Positions 1 to 11,000 of a stretch of DNA of 34,623 bases are shown in pieces. The notes beneath the pieces are model-generated. The model ran no database searches, was not told the DNA's origin, and was given only the letters and a program-made list of their open reading frames with translations. The DNA comes from Gnetum montanum (taxonomy: Eukaryota; Streptophyta; Gnetopsida; Gnetales; Gnetaceae). The stretch lies in contig MNCI01026349.1 in the NCBI GenBank assembly GCA_015680685.1, forward strand, positions 140,487 through 175,109, given 5' to 3'. The translations under genes were made by a program, and so were the position numbers. Numbering within the stretch: position 1 is the stretch's first letter; each line of letters starts with the position of its first letter.

Positions 1-882
1 GTAACATTCCTCCCCAATGCTCATGTAAATGTGACAAGATTGGACATTGACCTTTGGGGTGATCGTACAAGCAAATATTACATTGATACGTATGATTGGC
101 AGTTGAGTTCTTATTCTTATTCTCTTCTACCCTTTGTTTCGATTGACGCGTGGTGTCCTGTCCTATTTCTCAATTTGGCCTAGTTTTTCCTCTAATAATG
201 TTGGCATATTCTCCACATCTTTCATGTACCCAATCCGTCATATTATTGATCTTTGCCTCAATTTCATCTAGTGATTGTAGGATTGGCAAAGATGATTCCA
301 CCTCCTTGAAGTGAGTTGATCTCTCCTCTTCATGATCATGGACCCTTGTTAAGTTGACATTTTGGTCCTGTTGAAAACCTTCAACAGTCTCCCATTTGGC
401 TATTTCTCCTTCTTCTTTTGCTATCTGCTTAATAAGCTCTTGGAGTTGATGGGTTCGTAGCTCATATAGTTGACCTCGGGTGTACATCCCTAGGGTCTCC
501 CTTGTTTCATTATGGAGCCCATCTATGATATGGTACATTAGCCTTTCCTTGNTAAATGTTATTGCGGATTTGAATCATAGCCTCCTGAAAACTTGGGAAA
601 GTTTTTTAAATCAAGCACGGGTAGACAACTTTCCTTACAATGCCTGCGGGCTATTCAAACAGCCTCCTGTATTTCTGTTAAGTTTGTAGTGGCCAATAGG
701 GGTTCATCATCACTAGGTATGTTATGCTTTCGTGCGTTGGGATGATGTTGTCTTTGTTTATGTTTATAAGAAACCCCCACCTCGGGTTGCGTACTCCAAT
801 CTTCATTGTTATAATATTCGTTGGTTCTCCAATGAATTTCCTCACTAGATGTGGCATTATTATAGTCTTGTAGGAGAGACAT
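1..882 (-). pseudogene. Broken gag region of an LTR retrotransposon
   Basis: Read on the minus strand, this is a decayed gag-like polyprotein. It starts at an ATG at 880-882 (MSLLQDYNNA) and runs open to a stop near 655. A diverged, frameshifted stretch follows that contains one ambiguous base (n at 552). It is open again at 538-170 (MYHIIDGLHN onward, glutamate/glutamine-rich and probably helical), then passes one stop at 170-172 and continues in the same frame to the left edge. At 82-44 that frame encodes CNICLYDHPKGQC, a zinc-knuckle-like motif of the kind found in retroelement nucleocapsids, though with spacing CX2CX3HX4C instead of CX2CX4HX4C. A primer-site relic and an LTR lie directly upstream at 1002-1850, which supports gag. 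The element runs off the window, so pol cannot be seen. The stops and frameshift make it inactive. Confidence 0.6.
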
Positions 883-1001
883 GATTGTAATTTGTGTGTG
901 ATTTAATTAAATTAAATTAAATTTCTTTTATAAAGGATATATCGTTAATACTTGTTACAGCGATCTTGTATGATATAACTAATCTAGATAGCTAGCACCA
1001 T

Positions 1002-1018
1002 CCCTGGCAACAACGCTA
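1002..1018 (-). other. Primer binding site relic, tRNA-Asp type
   Basis: On the minus strand this 17-mer reads TAGCGTTGTTGCCAGGG. The complement of the 3' end of plant tRNA-Asp(GUC), used as primer by Athila-type Ty3/gypsy elements, is TGGCGCCGTTGCCGGGG. Thirteen of 17 bases agree and all four differences are transitions, as expected from decay of methylated cytosines. It lies one base inside the end of the LTR (CATCA at 1024-1020), the usual geometry. The tRNA sequence is recalled, not searched. Confidence 0.6.
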
Positions 1019-1019
1019 A

Positions 1020-1850
1020 TGATGAGGGGCTAGGTACCCCTATGCCCAACCATATGAATACGAGTGTTCACACACGATCCAGTCGAACTCCGCGGACAGG
1101 CTAGTTGTGGTATCTAGATGGTTACACGTTGATCGCAGTTTGCTATCTTCCCACGTGGACTAGTATTTGCTTTGTCACGTATGGTTTAGTCCAAAGTGAG
1201 GCGTATGATGTGATCCTAAGTTAATGCTACTCCTAGAGACAATGGAAGATAATATTAATTAAACTAATGAGCAATAGGAAATGAAGTCTAAGCTAGCCTA
1301 AGTGCGATGAGCATCCGTTCCTTAATCATCCGTACACATCTTGGACTTCATGCATGACTACTACTGGGATTACCAAGCACAAATCCTAGGTACGCTACTG
1401 GGTTGCCAAGTAGTCACACTTAAATGCTCGTGATTAAGTCGTACTCATTCCACATTTAACAATAGGAATAGTAAATGACGATAAAGAAATATTAACTAAG
1501 AAAGCAATAAATAACAAAAATAATTAACAATAATATTAAACAATTAAAACTAAGTGAACGCTGCAATGATGAAGCAATCTCAATCTTTATTTCCGATCAT
1601 GTGTGCGTCCAAGTACGTCACACTTGAATAAAGGTTCTGTACAATTACAAGCATCACACTACAGGCATGCACTGGGAAAATAATCTAACTTCTATGGAAA
1701 CAAACTGAAAGAGTCTAGCTACAAATGACAAAAAGATTCTAAATGAGGCGGAAGGCCCTCTTATTTATAGGTCGGGATAGGCAGCTACGTAAATGGGGCC
1801 CAATCGACGCATCGACTGATTAGCACTTCATCAATAGTGATGCATTATAT
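1020..1850 (-). mobile_element. LTR A, 5' LTR of a minus-strand retrotransposon
   Basis: This is the LTR next to the primer site and gag at the left end. The 3' end of the LTR reads CATCA on the minus strand at 1024-1020. A TATA box (CTATAAATAA, minus) lies at 1770-1761. Blocks are shared with the segments at 26905-27690 and 32634-33561: a cccctatg block near the 3' end, a tcttccca block followed by an atatgat/gtatgat block, and an AATAAAG block near 1628. The outer boundary is uncertain; a TCATCA at 1828-1833 is one candidate. Homology with the other two segments was judged by eye and is ancient. Confidence 0.55.
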
Positions 1851-2989
1851 GTAATCAAAATCAACCATGAAGATCTCTTGTGCTTCTTTTCAATAAGGTA
1901 GCCAAGCCATTGACATCAATCATTAAGATCTTTTGTACTTCTTTAAAGACAAACCCAATTTTAGCAAGGTAGATAAGTCATCTAGTGGACATATTCCTGT
2001 TTCCACCATCATGGAATCATGGGATGTACTGGTGAAATTAATATCCAAATGTGTAATTATCCATGATTGGAAAGTGAACATCTATTAGAGAGTCATAATG
2101 ATGTTTTGTGCCAATGTATGGTTGGACAAGATCAACTAGCTTAAGGTCCTAAAATAGGAGATTAAAGTAGTAATATCGTCCTCTTGTTTCTTCCATAAGG
2201 AGAATTGCTCTTGTTCATATATTCTTTTAGCTTACATTTATACTTTATCCACTATAGTTGTTACATTGGAAACGAAGGGCATAGAGGAGGTGACAAAAGA
2301 AAGAGCAACTATCCTGGCTCCTACTTAAACATGGTTATATATCTAAGAGATGGATGTCAACATGTCAACCATCATTTTGGTCATACAACACTATGTCATT
2401 GAGAATAAGTTTATAGAGTGTGAATCAATCATGGAGGTTTTTCCCCTTTTCAGGACTTATATAAATAGTCTAGATGAGTATATCTACAATGAAGTAGAAG
2501 TCACTAGTGAAATGCAATATTGATGTCCTAAAATCATAGGTCAAAGCAAACATGGCCTAGTGTATTAAAAAGTTTGGTTCATCATCAACCATGATCATAT
2601 AGTAGAATATGATACTCCTCATCATCATCCTAGCCTTTGTTATGTTTTAGTGTGTAATGTGGGAATGCCCACTTGATAAAAGTCAAAAGTCAACATAATA
2701 TATTCTAAATTCAATCCACATATGGTTATGCTTGTAGGGTATTGTACAGAGAATACTAATTAGTCATTTAATGTTTACTTGCACTATGGATGGCTATGGT
2801 ATAGAAAATAGTTTTGGAAAACTATGAAGCTACTTAAAGATGCTTAGGCACCCTAACAACAACTACAAAATAAAAATAAAAAATAAACCACACATAAAAA
2901 CCCATCATTGAAATTAAAAATTACCTAGATGCTTTCTCCCAAGGAGGAAAAGCAATTAAAGAAAAACTTATTTTTCTCAGTGTTATAGA

Positions 2990-3500
2990 GAAATTCTTCA
3001 TTTTAGTAAATAACCTTGAAAGCTAAGAAGATTAAAGGAATTTCTTTTGATAAAGCTTAAAAGTTTCTCATACATGCTAAGATTTTTTAAAAATTGGAAA
3101 TTTTCTCATTGGCAAAATAGAAATCATTCCAAAGATGAAATTCTCCATTTTAGCAAAGAGACTTGAAAGGTTAGAAGATTAATGATTTTTTGGGGGTTAA
3201 AGTTCAATTTTTCAAAAGTTAAAGATTTTTCAGAGAGTTAAGATGCTACAATTTTCAAAAAGTTGAAGATTTTTCACAAATTTTAAAAGATTTTCATTTG
3301 TTGCAAAATTCCAAAAGGTTAAAATGTTGCAATTTTCTATTTTAACAAATAAATTTGAAAGTGAGAATATTAATATTTTTTTTGGAGCAAAGTTCAAAGA
3401 ATTGACTTATTAGAAAGATTTGTTTGAAAGATTCTGAATTTGTTAATTTTTTTAGAAAATTAGAATGTTACAAAAAGTTAAAGATTTTACATAGAAAATT
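2990..3500. repeat. Diverged long-period A/T-rich repeats
   Basis: A block of about 43 bases recurs three times, beginning near 2993, 3140 and 3332. Each copy runs from an attctccatttt-like start through a ttgaaag block to an agattaa-like end. The spacings are about 147 and 192 bases, and the filler between copies shares aaagtt and gattttt words. This looks like a decayed tandem repeat. Confidence 0.45.
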
Positions 3501-3682
3501 TTGCAAAAGTTTTAGTAGATTATAGTGGTGTTTAAATTAATCTATGTTTTATAAACTCCTCCCTTTATGTTGTGAATGAGGAAATTTCAATTTATTTTGA
3601 TTTCCGTTTATAAATAAGAAACTTCCAAAGGCCCACAAATTAGGGCAATGACTATAGAATTTTCTTTCGGATATTGCTCAAT

Positions 3683-3701
3683 TATATATATATATATATA
3701 T
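3683..3701. repeat. (TA)n microsatellite
   Basis: A run of alternating T and A about 19 bases long in non-coding spacer. Confidence 0.9.
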
Positions 3702-3841
3702 GATCAAGTTTACATTACCAAAACTTCATTTACAAGCTTTTGACTCAAGTGACAAGGTGTTATGATGCTATTAAAGACATTCCAGGTTCAATCTTCTCGT
3801 AATTGAGAATGTAGAATCTATGTAAAGGTACTACTTTGGTG

Positions 3842-3919
3842 AAGCACCATTTGACACCACCCTTGGATTCCAAAATTGCCAAAGCACCATTTAGACACCA
3901 CCTTTGGATCCCAAAATTA
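3842..3919. repeat. 40-bp tandem duplication
   Basis: Two adjacent copies start at 3842 and 3882 (aagcaccattt, then gacaccacc, then ttggat and ccaaaatt). They differ at a few positions. Confidence 0.75.
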
Positions 3920-4220
3920 GCTAGAAGACCCACAACAAACCCAAAATGGACTATGTCTCAACATTCATAGCACTTGCATGTACAACATTAGCATACATCA
4001 TCTGTACATGGGTTAGGAGCATATTAAGTACGCTACATGAAAATCATATAAGCAACACTACCAACGGAAGTATAATCACAACAAGCACACAACCACAAGA
4101 ACCACAAGAGACATTGTTTTCTCATAAGACGTAAGACATGTTTCTATCCTAAGCGAGAGAAAAGGCACTAACACGACTATTGAAGCCAAGGTTACTTGGC
4201 AAGCTTAGATATCCTTGTGA

Positions 4221-4283
4221 CGATGTGATGATACACAAAGGAATCAAAGCCGATGTGATGATATACACAAAGGAATCAAAGCC
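4221..4283. repeat. 30-bp tandem duplication
   Basis: Two copies of a unit beginning cgatgtgatgat and ending ggaatcaaagc start at 4221 and 4251. The second copy carries a two-base insertion. It lies about 420 bases upstream of the gene 1 start codon. Confidence 0.85.
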
Positions 4284-4664
4284 AATGTAGTTGTTTAATG
4301 ATGATTATGATGCTCCTCAAAACACAGCCTTCGGTCCAAAAAAAAGCATGTTATCCGACGGACGAAAATGAAAATGGTTAACGCTGCACAGCATGACATG
4401 GTCATGGTGTCAGAAAATGACCAAAGTTCAAGTTTTGAGGGCCGAACAAAATTCTACAACGATACCGATGTGTTCAAACATTTTGCGCGCATGCAACTCG
4501 ACTGGGAGGAGAGTTGAGGCGCTGTATTTTTCCGATTTCCCAGAGCTGTCGTAGACAGGTTAATAAAAAAGGTCCATTCTTTCCTTGAAGATTTGATGTG
4601 TGGAATAGCATCTGAGGTCCAGATATCTTACTTTTGGCGAAGAAAATGCGCCCGCTGAGGTACT

Positions 4665-4681
4665 GCAGCAGCAGCAGCAGG
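4665..4681 (+). repeat. (GCA)n microsatellite in the gene 1 leader
   Basis: Several GCA triplets in a row end 22 bases before the ATG at 4704, so they probably lie in the 5' untranslated leader of the DUF2358 gene. I see no convincing TATA box in the preceding 400 bases. Confidence 0.75.
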
Positions 4682-4703
4682 GTGCGTATCTGTCACATGA
4701 GCC

Positions 4704-5097
4704 ATGGCCAGCGTGTGCGTTAGCTCCGCCGTGCCACATTTCCATGTCTCCCTCAGAAGGACCTCCGCTTATGTTCCGTGCGCTGTCGTGCATAGACTAT
4801 CCGCGAGAACCAGCAGATATGGTCGATGCAGGGCAGTACGGAAAAGCAGTGGCAGCGAAGGCCAGCAGACGGAAGATTCAAACGGCAGCGAAGACAAGAG
4901 AGAGAACATGCTTCTCAAGGCGGCCTGGTATGCTTCCGAAGCTCTCGGAGTGGCAGTTTCCCTGTTCAAAGGCCAGAAAATGCCTACGCCAGGGAACGCG
5001 GCCGACGACAAAGACGCAGATACTTCTATTGCAATTTCCAGAGAGCAGGTCGTATCCGCAATCAAGCACGATTTTCAGAGTGCCTACTTCGTCACAG
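4704..5097 (+). CDS. DUF2358 gene exon 1
   Basis: Codes residues 1-131 plus the first base of codon 132. The donor is ACAG|GTATGT. Reading through the donor would stop at 5181-5183. The exon holds the predicted transit peptide and the first helix of the conserved domain (EQVVSAIKHDFQSAYFVT). Confidence 0.88.
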
Positions 5098-8000
5098 GTA
5101 TGTTATCTTCACTCCCAAGTGTTATTGTAATTTCACTGTCTGTAAATTTCGATTGTGCTATTGCGGTGTCTACAGTTCAATGATTACTTTGTTGCTGAAG
5201 CTTAGGAGTAAAATTTATGTAGTTCTCTTTGTAATTTCCTTGTCATGATAGTCGACTATCCAAATAAATAAAATGGAGGACGCAGTTAAATTTTTTAGTA
5301 TTCAGAGTCTGAGCTGACCGCCGATATCAGTGAGGCAACAGAGAACTCATCCAGAAGATCGGAATACGGGGCGTAATGTTCGAATATCAAGCAAAATTGG
5401 TTCCAGCGCTTTGTTATACTGTTTTATTATGTTGACGCTTTTGTTTATTTGCGTTTTTTGGAAAATACTGTACATGTACGGGTATCCTGCATGGTTTATC
5501 AATTCCATTTGTGTTGACAGATCTGTCAAAGATAATTTCTTTGCTTCTTAGTAAGACTTGCTTCCTAGAGGCTGTATGTTCAGTCCCGTTGGTAAATATG
5601 ACATTGGTGAACAGTGAAATAGAAGGAAGTTATAAAATATTTGACCATTCTTTAAATGTACTTTTTTCTTGAGAATTAAAAAAAAAAAACCATCTGTTAC
5701 TAACCATTTTTCATCTCCACGATTAGTTTCCAATTTATTTGAATTAAATGTCATCTGTCATATGCTGTTGCAACATCCTCTGATTCTTGAGTTCCTTGTA
5801 ACAAAGCTTTACTCTTAGAAATTTAATGCAATAATCTTTAGTCTATATATTTAGTTTTCTAAATCCTATACATGCTGCTATTAATATACAATCCTTCTAA
5901 AAATTATTTTTCGGTTTGTTTTAAATATACTACCTTAGTCTCACATATCTCACCATCATGCATAATTTTGGGTTGGGTCTGTGAATGTCAAAAATCATTA
6001 AAATGGCTGCTCGCACTAATCTTTTTGATGTATCGGTCAGTTAATGCTTTGATACTATAAAGTTGGAATTGACTAAGCCTTGTGGCAGCCCTACGGTTCC
6101 TTTTCTAGTGGTGTATTGTGGACCTTTTAACTGATAGATTGTCTATTCTGTTAAGTTTTGTGATTAAAGGACCACAAGTTCCAAGGAAAAACAAGCAACA
6201 AATTATGTTGATTTGGATTAATGTAAACTATTGATGTTTTAACTAAACTGTGAAATGATGTTCAGCACGGTATTAGTGTTGGGTATTAGAAGTATACTGA
6301 AAAGGTGCAAAGCATAGTCTGAGATGTATAACCCAGTTGATAGGTTAATCTCCGAGATGTACATTGTATATGCAGTTGTATATATCCTGAAGATGGAAAC
6401 CAGAAATATATATAAACTGTAAGGAAACCATTATGTTGGTTAGTGGAATAGACACGTCGATTAGTTAACAATTTATTAACAAATGGTTCAAAGAATTAAA
6501 TAGTTGTTAAATGTAATATAGCAAACATCACTGTGATGGTGTCAACATAAGTTCATGGTATTACACAATATAGATCTGATATTGAATATTGAGCTTGTTG
6601 GAACATACCAAATTCTTGACATATTCAGTATGCATTTACTTTGAGTAGGTCTCTTAGAAGCAACTTATCTTGGTGTCACATCTGGATGTTTCTCTTTTCC
6701 TATGTATTTTATGGTTATGCTTATTTTCTTTTCTGAGCGTGCGCTATTTTTTGGTTGCCAAGACAAGTTGCCTATGGATTTAGATTTAGAGGCTTCTTGC
6801 ATTGCTATCAACTTAGAGGATCATTCTTAGCTGATAGATTCTCAAGAGGCTTACATTTATGGTAGCTTTGTTGTTACACTTGTTTGCTTTGATATATTTT
6901 TGAAATTAGAAGTAAAAACAGATTTTATTAATAAAATAAGATTTGAAGTACAATAAAAGTATTCTTAGGATCTTAACAATCAACCAAGAAGATAGGAATG
7001 AATTTTGTTTTCATGAATGATGTTTGAATACATTATTCTAATTATACATGGATGTAGTAGATTCCTCTAAAGTGGATTGAATTCCTTAGTTGCTAGCTGT
7101 GTCAGTCATTAGCAACCTCATGAAAAGCTACCGTGTCTGAAGAAAGGTTCTGTGAAGCCACTACAGTAAAATGGCCCCTGCTTCTAAAATGTTATGCTTC
7201 CTGTTGGAGGGTCCTAAGGTTGCTCAGCTATCTGTTAAGTTTTCAAGATGCTTGGTGGAGTAATTTTTGGTAAGAAAATGAAATGTAACTCACACTCTAT
7301 GCATCCATGTCCAAATCGAGAAGGTAATTTATCTAAAATGACATGCCTTTGAGTTAAATGGACATAACTGAACATATCAAAACAAAACAGTTAACAGTGT
7401 TATTAACCATTTTAGTTATGAATTAACTAAGATACAGATTATTACTTCATTGTGGTGGCGGTACCACCGTGATGGTGACATTAAAATGATGGTGATCACA
7501 TCAACACGGTGACAATAATGATTTAGAAAATGAGAAAATGCAATGAAGAGTTTCAATATCCTTAGCATTATCATGTTCCCTCCTAAGAGTAAGGATGGCA
7601 TTGTCATTCATTGAGATTGCTTACACTATGTATTCTTTTTTGCCCTTTTGTTCTGTTTTCTACATTCCTCCTTTGCTGCTCTCCTTGATGCATTTGTTTT
7701 TTGTTTTAACAATGCAAGTTGCTATCCTAATGTTGGGCACTTCAGTGATAAAAATATGATATGTTCGTGGATGTTTCAACCTTGGCACAGCTGAAGCACC
7801 TGTTTTATCCTTTTGAAATAGGTATGATTACCCCTGCCTTTGCTAGTTTGTCACTTGTGAGTTGTTACCATGCTAGAAGCTCTTCACATTTTGTGTCTGT
7901 TTCAAGGCATAATATTGTTATGCCTTCTTCCTAAACGATAGTGCAATGAAAAGGGGATTTAGCTCCAATACGCTAGGTATGACACTACATTCCTCTTGGG

Positions 8001-11000
8001 GGCATAGAAAAAATATACATTTAGCACTATGACATCTAGTAGACAATTGGCTATAGAAAATTATCGGTATGACTTACCTATATTAATGTGTTAGCCCATG
8101 TTCTTGGGATAATGGCAACATAATGATTATATGCTGGGCATAACACTATTGTTCTATGATCTGTTTTTACAGTTATAGATGCAATGGTTGCTTCCTTCAT
8201 CCTTAGCTCTTTTTTTCTCTTGTTTGGTTATTCCTCCCAAACCAAGGCATTGTTTGCAGCTGTGGAGAGGGAGCTGGAACTCAGCTGAGAGCCTTACCAT
8301 ATTTTTATTGAGTGAATCCAGTAAGGGGATTAGATATTCATACCCATGTACCTGGTTGGGTTGAGCTTTGTTGATTTCAAAGACTTTACTGTCTTTTTGT
8401 TGGATGAATGCAGTAGAAGGATGGGTGATTTGCTTCTATGCACAGATGGTTTAGGTGAGTTTTTTTTTTTTGGTTTTATCACTGTGCTGGCCTTGCAATA
8501 ATGCATTCCTATTGCATTCTTGTGCCGCATTTCCTATGGGCTGTGTCCCCTACCATTTAGTCAACATCCTCTAATTTAGTCATTATCTGTGAAGGTTGAG
8601 ATTAGTGAATTCTTATTTCCATTGTGAAACTGCAACTGAAACTGAGTTTTATTACGTTTGCATAGACTGTAATGATTTGACAGACAAAATTATCCATAAG
8701 TCATGTAACTCAGAAACGTCTTTAGGATAGTATCCTAGCCTTAATGGTGGGAGTTGGAAAAGCTTACATGAAGTGTTATTTGTGATTTCCCATCTAAATC
8801 TAAGAAAATATGGAGTGTAACCATGCAAGAGAATATGAAACTAATCTTCTATTACATTCAACATGCAAAGTTGACAAGTTCATTCCTCATGAGGAGCATT
8901 ATTCTGTTGGTTAATCTCCACTCTGATATAATGAAACCCTATTCTATCTTGGAATATCAGTATGCTTAGCCTCTTTGGAACTATTTTAAACATATACATT
9001 CATGTCTTTTTTATCTTGGACTATCAGTATGCTTAGCTCCTTTGGAACTATTTTAAACATATACATTCATGTCTTTCCTTAGGCTTCCCTCCTTTTATGC
9101 AATTAAGATAGAATTCCTCTTTCACCTTCACATTATTCCAAAGTTGGTTCAATATTATTGCTTTTACAATCTTTTAAAATTCCTTGGTGTTTCTAGGTCT
9201 TGAATATACTACTTTTGTGGCCAGATATTTTTTATAATACTAGCCTTTGTAATTCTTCATCATCATCATCATCATCCTTCTAGCTTTGTCTCAATAAAGT
9301 GGGTTCAACTATAGGAGTTCTCTTTCATCATTCACCTTTATGAAGAGCTAGATCTTTATTTATTTGCAGTTTCTTCCAATCATTTTCAATCATTTTTTTC
9401 CATGTCTTTTTTGGTCTTCCTTTTGGTGGTCTTTCTGGAACAGTGATGTAGCAACCTTTTTTAATTAGGTTCATTATTTGATATTTTTTGTGCATGTCCA
9501 AACCATCTAAGACACTAGTAGCTTATCTGTAATAGAAGCAACTCTTAGTCTTCCTCTCATGTTTGTATTGTGCAGTTTATCTCTTCTTGTAACATTCAAC
9601 ATCTATATGAGCATTCACATTTTTGCCACATTGATTTGTTGCTTGATTATTTCACCAGTCAGATTAAGCTCATCATTAGTTGTAGCGTTGAAACTAAAAG
9701 CAAGAAAGTGGCGAATAGCCTTAGCTTCTAAAGATAACATGTTTGACTCTAATAGTATGATGTCATACTGTATTTTTGGTTCACATGAATTTCATTGCGC
9801 AAAAATTGTTTTGAAAACTTTGATATTTCCTTCCATTACAGTATTGACAACTTTGGTCCCCATATTGCAGTAGCATCATCATCACTTTCAGCATCATTAT
9901 CCTAGCCTTGCCCCAACAAAATGGGGTCGACTATATGAGTTCTCTTTTGTCATTCATCTCTATTAATAATTAGATCCTTGTCTATTTGCAATTTCTGTAG
10001 ATCATCTTCAGTTGTTTTTCCCCATATCATTTTTGGTCTTTTTTTTGGTGGCTTTCTTGGAATAGTGAGGTAGCAGCCTTTTTTCATAGGCTCGTTATCT
10101 AATCTTCTTTACACATATTCAAACCATCTAAGGTGCCGTTCTTTTAGCTTAACTGAAATAGCAGCCACTCTAGTTCTTCATCTAATTTTTGTATTATGCA
10201 GTTTATCTCTTTATATAACATTCAATATCCAAGCATTCACATTTTTACCACAGTAATTTATTGTTCATACTTCTTTTGTACTGCCCAATATTTAACACTA
10301 TACAGGATAACAGACTTGGTTACTGTTCTGTAAAAATTTACCTTTAATTTTATTGAGATTTTGTTATTGCATAAAACACCACTATTATTTTGACCATCCC
10401 GCCTCAATCCTATTTCATATCTTATTATCAGTTTTGCCTTGATATAGGTACTGGAACTGTTTAAAACACATGATCTTTTATACATTTTTGTAAAACAAAT
10501 AATTTTTGAAGTGCATTTTTAAATGAAAAAATAAAAAAATGCTTCATATTTGATTATTCTGTTCTACCTTTTCTTGATGCAATTTATTGGAATGCAAAAA
10601 GGATGTCCATACATCTCTGTTCTGTATCAATTGGAATGCTACTTCTGTTTGAATTTTATATTTAAGACTATTGTTCTTTTATTTTCAGGGAACTTGACAA
10701 GAAGCATTTATGAAAAAGATTGTGAATTTGCAGATCCTGCTGGTTCTTTTAAGGGACTAGAAAGGTTTCAAAGAAATTGCTCAAACTTTGGTTATTTGCT
10801 CAAAAAGTCAAACATGAAACTTATGAAATGGGAAGATTTTGAGGTAAATATTAACATTACTTCAGTTATTGCTGTTAGTTTTGTATTTTGTAAAGGTAAT
10901 TGTTCATATCTTTATGAGAAAGTTTAGCTACTGATGTTTTAAGTTGTAGTATTAAGACACTAGCCTTCTACTATCTTGGTTCCTTATGATTTACTTTCTT

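Larger units (their letters stand above)
1850..4220. other. AT-rich spacer, no supported gene
   Basis: No coding sequence can be supported. Short open frames here have no recognisable motif and are often not started by ATG. What is visible is repetitive: an A/T-rich stretch with diverged repeats (2990-3500), a (TA)n run at 3683-3701, and a 40-bp two-copy direct repeat at 3842-3919. The stretch may contain older retroelement sequence, but I see nothing diagnostic. Confidence 0.5.
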
